DNA of 23,015 bases from JBFHFS01 sp041583495 (GCA_041583495.1 JBFHFS010000071.1:1-23015); one strand, 5' to 3'; shown: positions 1 to 6,651, counted from the first letter of the stretch. Notes: generated by a model not told the origin, from the sequence alone. Numbers and translations are program-made.

Positions 1-9
1 TAAACGATC

Positions 10-222
10 ATGCCAATAAAATCAATCAACGGTTGCATTGGGTGCGGGATATGTGTAAAAACATGCCCCACCGATGTAATTCGCTTAAACAGCAAAGGAA
101 AAGCTGAAATAAAGTATCCGGCCGACTGTCAGATCTGTCATTTGTGCCGCATGTACTGCCCGGTTGATGCCATTACCATCACACCGGAAAAATCGATACC
201 AGTAATTGTCTCCTGGGGATAA
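10..222 (+). CDS. 2x[4Fe-4S] ferredoxin-type protein, 70 aa
   Basis: A small electron carrier. Two complete CxxCxxCxxxCP motifs are visible (C9, C12, C15, C19-P20 and C40, C43, C46, C50-P51), enough for two [4Fe-4S] clusters and nothing else; there is no signal peptide. It starts at the ATG eight bases after a TAA that may end an upstream gene outside the window. The cytochrome-b-like membrane protein starts 61 bp downstream, followed by a Tat flavoprotein, so the likely role is to carry electrons to or from the flavoprotein, much as small ferredoxin subunits (AprB-like) pair with AprA-type flavoproteins. The partnership is inferred from context. The cytoplasmic or hitch-hiker exported location cannot be decided from sequence. 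Confidence 0.9.
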   Translation: MPIKSINGCIGCGICVKTCPTDVIRLNSKGKAEIKYPADCQICHLCRMYCPVDAITITPEKSIPVIVSWG

Positions 223-283
223 AGCCCCTCCTCACCTCCCCAAAAGGCGAGGAACAGAAGAACCTTTTAATTCTTAGATAAAC

Positions 284-931
284 ATGGAAAACAGAACCAA
301 AACATACAACCGGATAGCTGCCATCGCAGTGTTTATAGCCTTACCGGTTTTATTTTATACTCTGGGCGATTTTGCAAGACGTACACTTCTTAAAGAGGCG
401 ATTTCCCTTCTAACCATTTTAGCTTTTTTTATGATGCTCATGCAATTTTATTTGTCACGGGCAAACAAAAAGGTTTTAAAAGACCACAAAATGGGGAAAG
501 TGATAAAATGGCATAAAGTACTGGGATATGTGTTTGTGAGTGTTTTACTGCTACATCCATTCCTAATCGTACTACCTCGTTATTTCGAAGCAGGGATTGA
601 TCCAATAGATGCTTTCACAGAACTAATATCCAATTTTAACCAAACAGGACTATTGCTAGGATTAACTGCCTGGATTTTGATGTTTATCATTGGATTAACT
701 TCGATGTTCAGGAACAAGCTCCCTTTTTCCTATAAAACATGGCGTTTAATCCATGGCTATTTGTCTATCGCTTTTATTTTAACCGCCTCGCTGCATGTCA
801 TGGACATGGGCAGACATATTGACAAACCTATGGCCTTTCTGATTACCATACTCTCCCTGTCAGGAGTGGTACTGTTGCTAAGAACCTACATTTTTAAACC
901 TGCACCACAAAAAAATCAAGATCATGTCTAA
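284..931 (+). CDS. ferric-reductase-like/cytochrome b-type transmembrane protein
   Basis: A 215-residue integral membrane protein with about six hydrophobic segments. Histidines H77 (WHK), H91 (LHP), H157 (IHG) and H171 (LHV) form two pairs each spaced by 14 residues, as in the bis-heme transmembrane core of the ferric reductase/YedZ/NOX family. There is no C-terminal FAD/NAD(P)H domain, so it is a bare heme-bearing membrane core and needs soluble partners. It lies 61 bp after the ferredoxin gene and its last 8 bases overlap the start of the flavoprotein gene (ATGTCTAA), which points to translational coupling. Inferred role: moving electrons across the membrane between the quinone pool or ferredoxin and the exported flavoprotein. 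Family is fairly sure; electron direction is not. Confidence 0.82.
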   Translation: MENRTKTYNRIAAIAVFIALPVLFYTLGDFARRTLLKEAISLLTILAFFMMLMQFYLSRANKKVLKDHKMGKVIKWHKVLGYVFVSVLLLHPFLIVLPRYFEAGIDPIDAFTELISNFNQTGLLLGLTAWILMFIIGLTSMFRNKLPFSYKTWRLIHGYLSIAFILTASLHVMDMGRHIDKPMAFLITILSLSGVVLLLRTYIFKPAPQKNQDHV

Positions 932-2747
932 TAATATATCAAGAAGGAGTTTTATTTCATTATCCGGAGCGGTTGCCGGTTTTGCGGCCTTTTCTTCAAT
1001 GGGAATCCCGGTGGATACCGGGGCCGGTTATGGAAAAAACGAACCGGAAATCAACACAGATGAATTGGACAGCACCACCTTAAAAACCGATGTATTGGTT
1101 ATTGGCGGCGGAATGGCCGGTCTGTTTGCTGCCATAAAAGCACACGATGCCGGTGCTAAAACCATGATGGTTTCAAAAGGACGATTGGGTTCATCGGGAC
1201 AAACACCATTTGCGAAAGGTATTTTTGAATTCGATGCAAACACATCAAAATATACGATCGATGAATTTGTTGAAGCGGTAGGAAAATCAGCTTTAGGAAC
1301 CAATAACCCGGTTTATACCCGGCAGGTGGCAGAACATTCAAAAGCCCGGATAGAGGAGCTACGCCAATGGGGGTTCTTCGATTCGCCCTTATATAATAAA
1401 TCGTTTAGTAAACCAATCACCGAACGAAATATTTCGGTCATTGAACGGGTAACCATTACCCATCTCATTAAGGAAGATGGTAAAATAGCCGGAGCGGCCG
1501 GATTCAGCATTGATGAAAACAAAATATATTTCTTCAATGCCAAAAGTGTCATTCTTTGTACCGGCGCCGGCGGTTTTAAACCCAATGGGTTTCCTATTTG
1601 TGATCTTACCCACGATGGAACCATCATGGCATATAAAATTGGCGCAAAGGTAACCGGCAAAGAGTGGAACGACGGCCACGGCGGCAGTGCAACAAATGCA
1701 GCCGCCTGTTACGATGGCTGGCACGGAATGTTTGACAAAAAACCCTCAACAGTATCGGTGGGGATACACCACGATTTGGGTGTAGATATGAACTACATGG
1801 CCTATGTTAGCGGAAGTCCATTGAAAATGAGTCACCCCGGTGACATGAGTTCTATGAAAATAACAGGAGGACCCTACCGTCCGGAGGGCTTTAACATGGA
1901 CGAAAAGCGGAACGCTTCGGGGCCATCTGACGGTGACAGACCTTCCGGCCCGCCATCCAAAGGGGAAAGACCTTCAGGAGCACGAGAAAAAGGGGACCGA
2001 CCAGACGGACCACCACCTTCTGACAGAAAAGGCGGGAAAGGAGGAGAAGGAGGCCCTCCCGGAATGGGTGGATCCATGGTTGGAGGTTCCTCCGCCGGGA
2101 TGTCCATCCATAAATCGGAAGGACTGGTCCCCATTAACGATAAATGCGAATCGAATATTCCCGGGTTATATGCTGCCGGCGACGCGCTGGGCTCTTATAT
2201 GGCAGGAGCCATCTACACACAGGTTGGCTCATCGTTGGCCGGTTCGGCCGTACAGGGTGCCATTGCCGGAAAAGCAGCAGCTGGATATTCTGAAAAAGCA
2301 GATCTTAAAACTATCACGGCCGGGAAAATCCAATCGATTCAGGACGAAATAACCGCGCCTCTTAAAAGAGAAGCGGGTTACAGTCCTGCCTGGGTTACGC
2401 AAACCCTGCAGGGAATAATGATCCCCAACTTTATTCTTTACATAAAAAAAGAGAATCTGTTGAAGGGCGCCCTGGCTTATATTGAAGAGTTGCGTGACCA
2501 TCACATCCCGATGTTGCGGGCATCCAATTTACATGAGCTAAGGTTAGCGCACGAAACAGCCAATATGGTAACGACTGCTGAAATGAAGTTAAAGGCTTCG
2601 CTGATGAGAACCGAAAGCCGTTGTAGCCATTACCGCCTGGATTATCCGGAATTGGACAATGAAAACTGGTTGGCATGGATTAACATCTTCAAGGGCGAGG
2701 ATGGAACCATGCAATTTGAGAAACAACCGTTCAGTACCTGGGGCTAA
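924..2747 (+). CDS. Tat-exported FAD-dependent fumarate-reductase/AprA-like flavoprotein
   Basis: A 607-residue flavoprotein. The N-terminus carries a twin-arginine signal (SRRSFI, residues 5-10) followed by a hydrophobic stretch. The dinucleotide-binding motif GGGMAG is at 61-66; a second FAD-contact block (IPGLYAAGDALG) is at 412-423, followed by a Gly/Ala-rich segment to about 454. The C-terminus has ESRCSHYRLDYP (564-575), a motif of succinate dehydrogenase/fumarate reductase/AprA flavoproteins. Residues about 333-388 are an unusual low-complexity insert rich in Gly, Pro, Arg, Asp and Ser, with repeats of G-[DE]-R-P-[SD]-G. Substrate is unknown: family members reduce fumarate, urocanate, methacrylate or adenylylsulfate. 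It is translationally coupled to the membrane protein. Inferred to be an exported reductase fed by ferredoxin and cytochrome. Confidence 0.87.
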   Translation: MSNNISRRSFISLSGAVAGFAAFSSMGIPVDTGAGYGKNEPEINTDELDSTTLKTDVLVIGGGMAGLFAAIKAHDAGAKTMMVSKGRLGSSGQTPFAKGIFEFDANTSKYTIDEFVEAVGKSALGTNNPVYTRQVAEHSKARIEELRQWGFFDSPLYNKSFSKPITERNISVIERVTITHLIKEDGKIAGAAGFSIDENKIYFFNAKSVILCTGAGGFKPNGFPICDLTHDGTIMAYKIGAKVTGKEWNDGHGGSATNAAACYDGWHGMFDKKPSTVSVGIHHDLGVDMNYMAYVSGSPLKMSHPGDMSSMKITGGPYRPEGFNMDEKRNASGPSDGDRPSGPPSKGERPSGAREKGDRPDGPPPSDRKGGKGGEGGPPGMGGSMVGGSSAGMSIHKSEGLVPINDKCESNIPGLYAAGDALGSYMAGAIYTQVGSSLAGSAVQGAIAGKAAAGYSEKADLKTITAGKIQSIQDEITAPLKREAGYSPAWVTQTLQGIMIPNFILYIKKENLLKGALAYIEELRDHHIPMLRASNLHELRLAHETANMVTTAEMKLKASLMRTESRCSHYRLDYPELDNENWLAWINIFKGEDGTMQFEKQPFSTWG

Positions 2748-3115
2748 TAACCTCAGGTACACCGGAAAGGGGGATGCCCATTGCGAGTCCACTCCGAAAA
2801 GGAAATTACCCCTAAAGCCCCTTGAGGGGTCAGGAGTAAAATTTTGTTATTCAATGAAATACAGCATTTCGGCGTAGACTCAACATTCCTAAATAAAACC
2901 GTTAATGTGCACAACTGCTAACAGGAGGATGGTTTAAGCATCTTTTTTTTTGCAACTCCTATACCCTCTGGTGAATCGATAAACCAATTAACCCGGCATC
3001 CTATCATTAAACGATGATGCCGGGTTGATATTTTTCAGTAAATGAATGGTCAGAAATTTTGGCCGATAATTCCCTGAAGCAGTTATCCACCTATCTGGCA
3101 ACCAAATGATTCCCT
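2748..3115. other. gene-free interval between convergent genes
   Basis: No credible coding sequence in 368 bases. It holds a small imperfect palindrome (ACCCCT at 2808-2813 pairing with AGGGGT at 2825-2830), like the C/G-run intergenic palindromes common in Bacteroidota, and the terminator-like hairpin at 2990-3026 (separate entry). A T9 run at about 2943-2951 is not preceded by a clear stem. Confidence 0.5.
2990..3026. terminator. hairpin, probable terminator between convergent genes
   Basis: AACCCGGCATC (2990-3000) and GATGCCGGGTT (3016-3026) form a perfect 11-bp stem around a 15-base loop whose ends (ATC/GAT) may pair further. On the plus strand a short T run follows (3031-3035). It sits between the flavoprotein gene and the oppositely oriented LamG gene, the expected place for a shared terminator. 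Confidence 0.65.
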
Positions 3116-4129
3116 TTACTTTTTCATAAATTTAACCGGAGTTCTATTTTCAAGCTGCAAAAGGTATATGCCCTGAGGGATTTGTTTTATATCGACCACT
3201 TTGGAGTCAGGAATGATTCCATTCAATAGGGCTCTCCCCCCCAAATCATAAATAGTATAATGCTCCCTGCCTGTTATCCCGGCAACCCGGAAAAATTCAT
3301 TTGCCGGATTGGGATGTAATGAAAGATTAATTTCATTAAAGATGGGCACATCCAGTGTGGTAAAGCCAACTCCGCCTACCCAATTGGAAGATTCTCCCGT
3401 TAAGGCGAAATTATTTAGGATCCCATTATTACCATTAGAGGTCTCATCGGTTAAGGTATTAATCCCCTCATTATTCCCTCCCGCAGTACCCTGATTAAAG
3501 CGGTAATACGAAACCAATCCAGACTCATTTCCGGTGAGCTCAACATCCTTGGAGGCATTTATTTCCTCCAGGGACCTTTTAACATTCCAAATCCTTACCT
3601 CGTCGATTTCCGACCTGCTAAAACAAGCCCCATGGTCAATCCAGGCGCCTATGCTTAAAGGAACCGAACCATTATCCTCCATATCACCAGTAGTACTTGA
3701 AGTAGCTTCCTGAACCCCATCGACATACATGGTATGGCTTCCCGATTCATAAACAATGGCGATATGCACCCAGGTATCGCTACCCGGAGAACTTACACTC
3801 ACTAAAGACCTTTGAGAGTTTACATAGGGGCACCAAACAATTTTGGCATTTTCCGGATTCTGTGCATTGAGGGCAATTATCTGATTGTTAAAATGATTAT
3901 TATATTGTCGTCCCAACACAGCCCCATAGAGACTTCCATAACCAACATCCTGAGAATTTCCAATCCACTTAACCCACATCTCAATAGTGCCGGATTCAAG
4001 ATCATTTAAGCCACCCCCCCCGGCAATAGTCACATTATCATTAACCCCATCAAAATTCAATGAATTTTGTGCACTTAACGAAAAAGAGCTGAACAACCCC
4101 ATTGCGAAGTAAAGTAAAAAATGTTTCAT
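3116..4129 (-). CDS. secreted LamG-domain protein with T9SS C-terminal sorting domain
   Basis: A 337-residue secreted protein. A signal peptide spans about residues 1-20 (cut after SLSA before QN). Residues about 21-185 form a concanavalin A-like/LamG beta-sandwich (starts SLNFDGVNDNV; contains TWVHIAIVYESG, MYVDGVQ and IDEVRIWN). A linker with the YYRFNQG...DETSNGNNG pattern, usual in Bacteroidota LamG proteins, runs to about 255. The last ~70 residues are a type A T9SS sorting domain: LHPNPANEF (271-279), YTIYDLGGR, then QIPQGIYLLQL and a basic end KFMKK. It is therefore exported by Sec, moved across the outer membrane by the type IX system and probably anchored on the surface. Ligand unknown; glycan or protein binding is the family expectation. 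It stands alone on this strand. Confidence 0.88.
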   Translation of the reverse strand: MKHFLLYFAMGLFSSFSLSAQNSLNFDGVNDNVTIAGGGGLNDLESGTIEMWVKWIGNSQDVGYGSLYGAVLGRQYNNHFNNQIIALNAQNPENAKIVWCPYVNSQRSLVSVSSPGSDTWVHIAIVYESGSHTMYVDGVQEATSSTTGDMEDNGSVPLSIGAWIDHGACFSRSEIDEVRIWNVKRSLEEINASKDVELTGNESGLVSYYRFNQGTAGGNNEGINTLTDETSNGNNGILNNFALTGESSNWVGGVGFTTLDVPIFNEINLSLHPNPANEFFRVAGITGREHYTIYDLGGRALLNGIIPDSKVVDIKQIPQGIYLLQLENRTPVKFMKK

Positions 4130-4241
4130 GCATCATTATTTTTTGGTGAAGACTTGCAACCTAATCGTGATTTCCGTTTTTCTAAGATAATTATTTTCTC
4201 AATTAAATATAGATCTTTTTTTCAAGGCTCTAATCAGGCTT

Positions 4242-4388
4242 GACCATTCCACCCCGGCACTCCTTGGTTAACCGTTGGCCCATGGCAAACCGGGGAAAAC
4301 ACGACATAACGCAACAAAAGGGTATCTTTGATAGGTTAATTTACAACAGGCTATCCTCACAATGGATGATATACGCCGTTTTGTGCAC
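4242..4388 (+). repeat. direct repeat copy A (about 147 bp) before the ATPase gene
   Basis: Matches copy B at 5679-5826 along its whole length with about 23-25 differences counted by eye (roughly 84-85% identity) and one indel. The best conserved blocks are the first ~36 bases and the segment TTTACAACAGGCTATCCTCA. Each copy holds the interrupted inverted repeat CCCCGG...CCGGGG (4252-4257 and 4290-4295), the palindrome GGTTAACC, a TATCTTTG box and an ATG with a few codons. Confidence 0.9.
4323..4330 (+). promoter_or_regulatory. candidate -7 box TATCTTTG in repeat copy A
   Basis: A perfect match to the Bacteroidota -7 consensus TAnnTTTG, 31 bases before the ATG at 4362 and conserved in repeat copy B at 5760-5767. 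No clear -33 TTG was found at the usual spacing. Conservation between diverged copies supports a function. Confidence 0.4.
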
Positions 4389-4418
4389 AAGCAAAGAAAA
4401 CAACAACCCGACACTTAA
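4362..4418 (+). pseudogene. possible remnant of a HipB-like antitoxin gene start (copy A)
   Basis: From the ATG 31 bases after the TATCTTTG box, 18 codons can be read: MDDIRRFVHKQRKQQPDT, then TAA. The pattern M-x-x-I-x-x-F-V-x-x-x-R-K resembles the first residues of HipB/Y4mF-type helix-turn-helix antitoxins, which continue into an LTQ helix that is absent here. Copy B keeps a matching start. This is inference from a very short stretch; it could be chance or a short leader peptide. Confidence 0.25.
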
Positions 4419-4460
4419 GTGACGTAAAGTTATAACTATTCGTCATTATAATATTTTTTT

Positions 4461-4468
4461 TATCTTTG
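4461..4468 (+). promoter_or_regulatory. candidate -7 box just ahead of the ATPase start
   Basis: TATCTTTG again, here following a T-rich stretch and ending only 9 bases before the ATG at 4478. If used, the transcript would be nearly leaderless. No -33 element is evident. Confidence 0.35.
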
Positions 4469-4477
4469 AATAAAAAG

Positions 4478-5593
4478 ATGTTTGCCAGAACTATAGAAAA
4501 TACGATAAAAGAAAAAATTGACGGTGGCAAAGCCATCGTTGTTGTCGGTGCACGACAAGTTGGAAGGACAACCTTACTTAACAAGATTCTTAAACACAAG
4601 GATTATTTATTCCTTGATGCAGACGACCCGGCAACAAGAAATCTCTTGCAGAGCCCAACTACAGAACAAATCAGGACATTTATCGGCGATTATAAATACA
4701 TTTTTCTAGACGAGGCTCAAAGAGTACCAGGAATCGGTTTGACTTTAAAAATCATTACAGACCAATTCAGGAATGTTCAACTGTTTGTAAGTGGTTCTTC
4801 ATCATTTAATTTAGGAAACGAGCTGAACGAGCCTTTGACTGGCAGAAAATGGGAATATGAATTGTTCCCTATTTCCTGGGAAGAATACGAAAATAAAATT
4901 GGATTAATAAAATCGGAACAACAAATAGAAAACAGATTGCTATATGGCCTTTATCCTGAAGTCATTAACAATCAAGGTAAAGAACGAGAGACTTTAAAGA
5001 ACCTTGTAAACAGCTACTTGTATCGTGATATTTTGGCCTTTTCAGACATTAGAAAACCAGAAGTTCTTGAAAAATTACTGCAAGCATTGGCATTGCAAAT
5101 GGGCAGCGAAGTAAATTACAACGAATTATCACAACTAATTGGCATTAACAAAATTACAGTTCAAAAGTACATCGATATTTTAGAAAAAGGATATATTGTT
5201 TTTAGACTGAATAGTTTTAGCCGTAACATAAGGAACGAAATTAAGCAGAACAGAAAAATTTTCTTCTATGACAATGGGATACGAAACATGATTATTGGGA
5301 ACTTCAACCAATTGGATTTGAGAGTTGACAAAGGCGCTTTATGGGAGAATTTTTTGGTGTCGGAAAGAAGAAAGCAAAACCTTTATAAAAACACTTTTTC
5401 TAAAATGTATTTTTGGAGGACAAAACAACAACAGGAAATTGATTTTGTAGAAGAGAATAACGGACAAATTAAAGGTTTTGAATTTAAATGGAATAATAAA
5501 AAGACCAGATTCCCTCAGAACTTCATAGAAACATATAAAGCTGAAGGACTAGTAATTGACAGGAATAACTTTAGAGAATTTGTTAAAATTTAG
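4478..5593 (+). CDS. AAA_14/DUF4143-type ATPase
   Basis: A 371-residue protein of the widespread two-domain family: an N-terminal P-loop ATPase (AAA_14) and a C-terminal DUF4143 nuclease-like domain. Visible motifs are the P-loop GARQVGRTT (with ATG 4478 as residue 1, about 24-32), Walker B YIFLDEAQ, the sensor-like stretch FVSGSSS, a winged-helix-like segment YNELSQLIGINKITVQKYI, and a C-terminal WRTKQQQEIDFV...GFEFKWN block typical of DUF4143. The P-loop lysine is arginine (codon AGG, 4565-4567). The frame can be opened at TTG 4466, but ATG 4478 in an AT-rich context is the better start. It is more AT-rich than most neighbours and flanked by direct repeats, suggesting an acquired gene. The biological role of this family is poorly known; links to toxin or defence functions are speculative. 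Confidence 0.85.
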   Translation: MFARTIENTIKEKIDGGKAIVVVGARQVGRTTLLNKILKHKDYLFLDADDPATRNLLQSPTTEQIRTFIGDYKYIFLDEAQRVPGIGLTLKIITDQFRNVQLFVSGSSSFNLGNELNEPLTGRKWEYELFPISWEEYENKIGLIKSEQQIENRLLYGLYPEVINNQGKERETLKNLVNSYLYRDILAFSDIRKPEVLEKLLQALALQMGSEVNYNELSQLIGINKITVQKYIDILEKGYIVFRLNSFSRNIRNEIKQNRKIFFYDNGIRNMIIGNFNQLDLRVDKGALWENFLVSERRKQNLYKNTFSKMYFWRTKQQQEIDFVEENNGQIKGFEFKWNNKKTRFPQNFIETYKAEGLVIDRNNFREFVKI

Positions 5594-5619
5594 CAATGCC
5601 GGTTGCCAGTCACCAACTG

Positions 5620-5642
5620 CCGCCAGGCTAAAATACTGGCGG
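5620..5642. repeat. small perfect hairpin after the ATPase gene
   Basis: CCGCCAG (5620-5626) pairs with CTGGCGG (5636-5642) over a 9-base loop. No T run follows, so it is not a convincing intrinsic terminator. A second short stem (GCTTC 5646-5650 with GAAGC 5665-5669) follows, making the stretch before repeat B rich in hairpins. Confidence 0.4.
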
Positions 5643-5678
5643 ATAGCTTCTCCTGTCTTATCCCGAAGCAAGGCCAGG

Positions 5679-5826
5679 GACCCTTCCACCCCGGCACTCC
5701 TTGGTTAACCGTTGCCCCATAGCACACCGGGGAGAACGCCACATAACTTTAAACAATGGTATCTTTGAGGTGTTGATTTACAACAGGCTATCCTCACAAT
5801 GAATGAGATAACCCGCTTGTGTGCAC
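5679..5826 (+). repeat. direct repeat copy B (about 148 bp) before the efflux-like gene
   Basis: Second copy of the element at 4242-4388, in the same orientation, so that the two copies bracket the ATPase gene. CCCCGG (5689-5694) and CCGGGG (5727-5732) are retained at the same relative spacing, as are GGTTAACC and the TATCTTTG box (5760-5767). Confidence 0.9.
5760..5767 (+). promoter_or_regulatory. candidate -7 box TATCTTTG in repeat copy B
   Basis: Same box at the same place within the repeat as in copy A. It could now serve the efflux-like gene starting at 5856, giving a leader of roughly 85 bases. Confidence 0.4.
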
Positions 5827-5831
5827 CCTGA
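5799..5831 (+). pseudogene. possible remnant of a HipB-like antitoxin gene start (copy B)
   Basis: The ATG aligned with 4362 in copy A reads MNEITRLCAP then TGA; one inserted base relative to copy A shifts the frame. Removing that base gives M-N-E-I-P-A-C-V-H-P-E-R, collinear with MDDIRRFVHKQR of copy A. Only a dozen codons are comparable, so the call is tentative. Confidence 0.22.
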
Positions 5832-5855
5832 AAGAACGAAATGGGAACTATTTAA

Positions 5856-6485
5856 ATGACAGATAATAAAAAACTATACAAAATTGCTTTTGGACTTGCA
5901 GTGTTTACAATAATCTACAACATTGCAGAAGGGCTGATTTCAACATATCTTGGGTTTGAAGATGAGAGCCTGGCTCTTTTTGGCTTTGGCTCGGACAGTT
6001 TTATCGAAGTCATTTCCGGACTTGGAATTGCCCACATGATTTTACGAATTCAGAATAATCCCAACAGCAACCGGGATGACTTTGAGCGAACCGCATTAAG
6101 AATCACCGGATTTGCGTTTTATATTTTGGTTTTTGGCCTGGTAATAACAAGTATTTATAACATTTGGACAGGACACAAACCTCTTTCGACTTTTTGGGGA
6201 GTTGTGATATCAGCAATATCCATCCTGATAATGTGGATTTTAGTCCTTTGGAAAAGAAAAGTTGGAAATCAACTGAATTCAGCACCGATTTTAGCTGATG
6301 CGAATTGTACACTGGTTTGCGTTTATATGTCGGTCATTTTACTTGCCAGTAGCGGGATTTATGAATTGTTCGGAATTCCTTATATAGACAGCATCGGAAC
6401 ACTTGGACTCTCATACTTTGCTTTTAAAGAGGGAAAAGAATGCTTTGAAAAAGCAAGAAACGACAAAAACGCCTGTTGCAACTGA
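5856..6485 (+). CDS. cation-diffusion-facilitator-like membrane protein with a cysteine site
   Basis: A 209-residue protein with about six transmembrane segments resembling the membrane half of cation diffusion facilitator (CDF) exporters, without the usual C-terminal cytoplasmic domain (typical members have about 300 residues). TM2 carries GSDSFIEV with D47 and E51, the place of the DxxxD metal pair; TM5 carries LADANCTLVC with C151 and C155, where Zn/Cd exporters have HxxxD. Further cysteines are C196 and C207-C208 at the tail. This suggests a soft-metal or metalloid preference, or loss of ordinary Zn transport; both are inference. The start ATG at 5856 lies 30 bases after repeat copy B; a nearby ATG at 5841 is followed by a stop. 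A strong terminator follows 6 bases after the stop codon. Confidence 0.75.
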   Translation: MTDNKKLYKIAFGLAVFTIIYNIAEGLISTYLGFEDESLALFGFGSDSFIEVISGLGIAHMILRIQNNPNSNRDDFERTALRITGFAFYILVFGLVITSIYNIWTGHKPLSTFWGVVISAISILIMWILVLWKRKVGNQLNSAPILADANCTLVCVYMSVILLASSGIYELFGIPYIDSIGTLGLSYFAFKEGKECFEKARNDKNACCN

Positions 6486-6490
6486 ATAAA

Positions 6491-6527
6491 AAAAGCCCCT
6501 TAACCATCAAATAGTTAAGGGGCTTTT
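6491..6527. terminator. strong bidirectional intrinsic terminator
   Basis: AAAAGCCCCTTAAC (6491-6504) and GTTAAGGGGCTTTT (6514-6527) make a perfect 14-bp stem with a 9-base loop and A/T runs on both sides. It ends the efflux-like gene on the plus strand and the tRNA-Leu transcript on the minus strand. Confidence 0.92.
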
Positions 6528-6530
6528 AAG

Positions 6531-6614
6531 TACCCAGGGCCGGGATCGAACCGGCACGGCATTGCTGCCACTGGTGTTTGAGACCAGCGCGTCTACCAAT
6601 TCCGCCACCTGGGC
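6531..6614 (-). tRNA. tRNA-Leu, anticodon CAA
   Basis: Read on the minus strand, an 84-base class II tRNA is complete. The acceptor stem GCCCAGG pairs with CCTGGGT (first pair G-U), followed by discriminator A. The D-arm contains GGTGGCGGAATTGGTAGACG, the anticodon stem CTGGT/ACCAG encloses loop CTCAAAC (anticodon CAA, reading UUG), a long variable arm follows, and the T-arm is CCGGTTCGATCCCGG. The 3' CCA is not encoded. A terminator follows 3 bases away and a -7 promoter box lies 30 bases upstream. Confidence 0.97.
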
Positions 6615-6643
6615 CTGCTGGTTGCAAAAATGTTTTGCGGGGG

Positions 6644-6651
6644 CAAAGATA
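6644..6651 (-). promoter_or_regulatory. candidate -7 box of the tRNA-Leu promoter
   Basis: TATCTTTG on the minus strand, 29 bases ahead of the mature tRNA 5' end at 6614; a small hairpin (GCAAAA 6624-6629 with TTTTGC 6633-6638) lies in the leader. No clear -33 TTG at canonical spacing. Confidence 0.5.

Noticed and set aside
1028..1724. Minus-strand open frames inside the flavoprotein gene
   Set aside because: They lie fully inside a well-supported coding sequence, have no homology-like motifs and are shadows of it.
1933..2352. 139-codon plus-strand frame over the Pro/Gly-rich insert
   Set aside because: Out-of-frame reading of a GC-rich repetitive segment; the FAD-contact motif in the main frame resumes immediately after the insert, so no frameshift is needed.
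2808..2830. C/G palindrome after the flavoprotein gene as a terminator
   Set aside because: Short stem with no T run; it resembles common intergenic palindromes of this phylum, and a better hairpin lies at 2990-3026.
4242..5826. Integron attC cassette array or transposon ends
   Set aside because: The repeats lack recognisable attC core sites at both ends and no integron integrase or transposase is in the window; the copies are direct, not inverted.
4200..6614. Integrative element inserted at tRNA-Leu
   Set aside because: No integrase, no duplicated tRNA 3' end and no boundary repeat matching the tRNA were found; only composition and position are suggestive.
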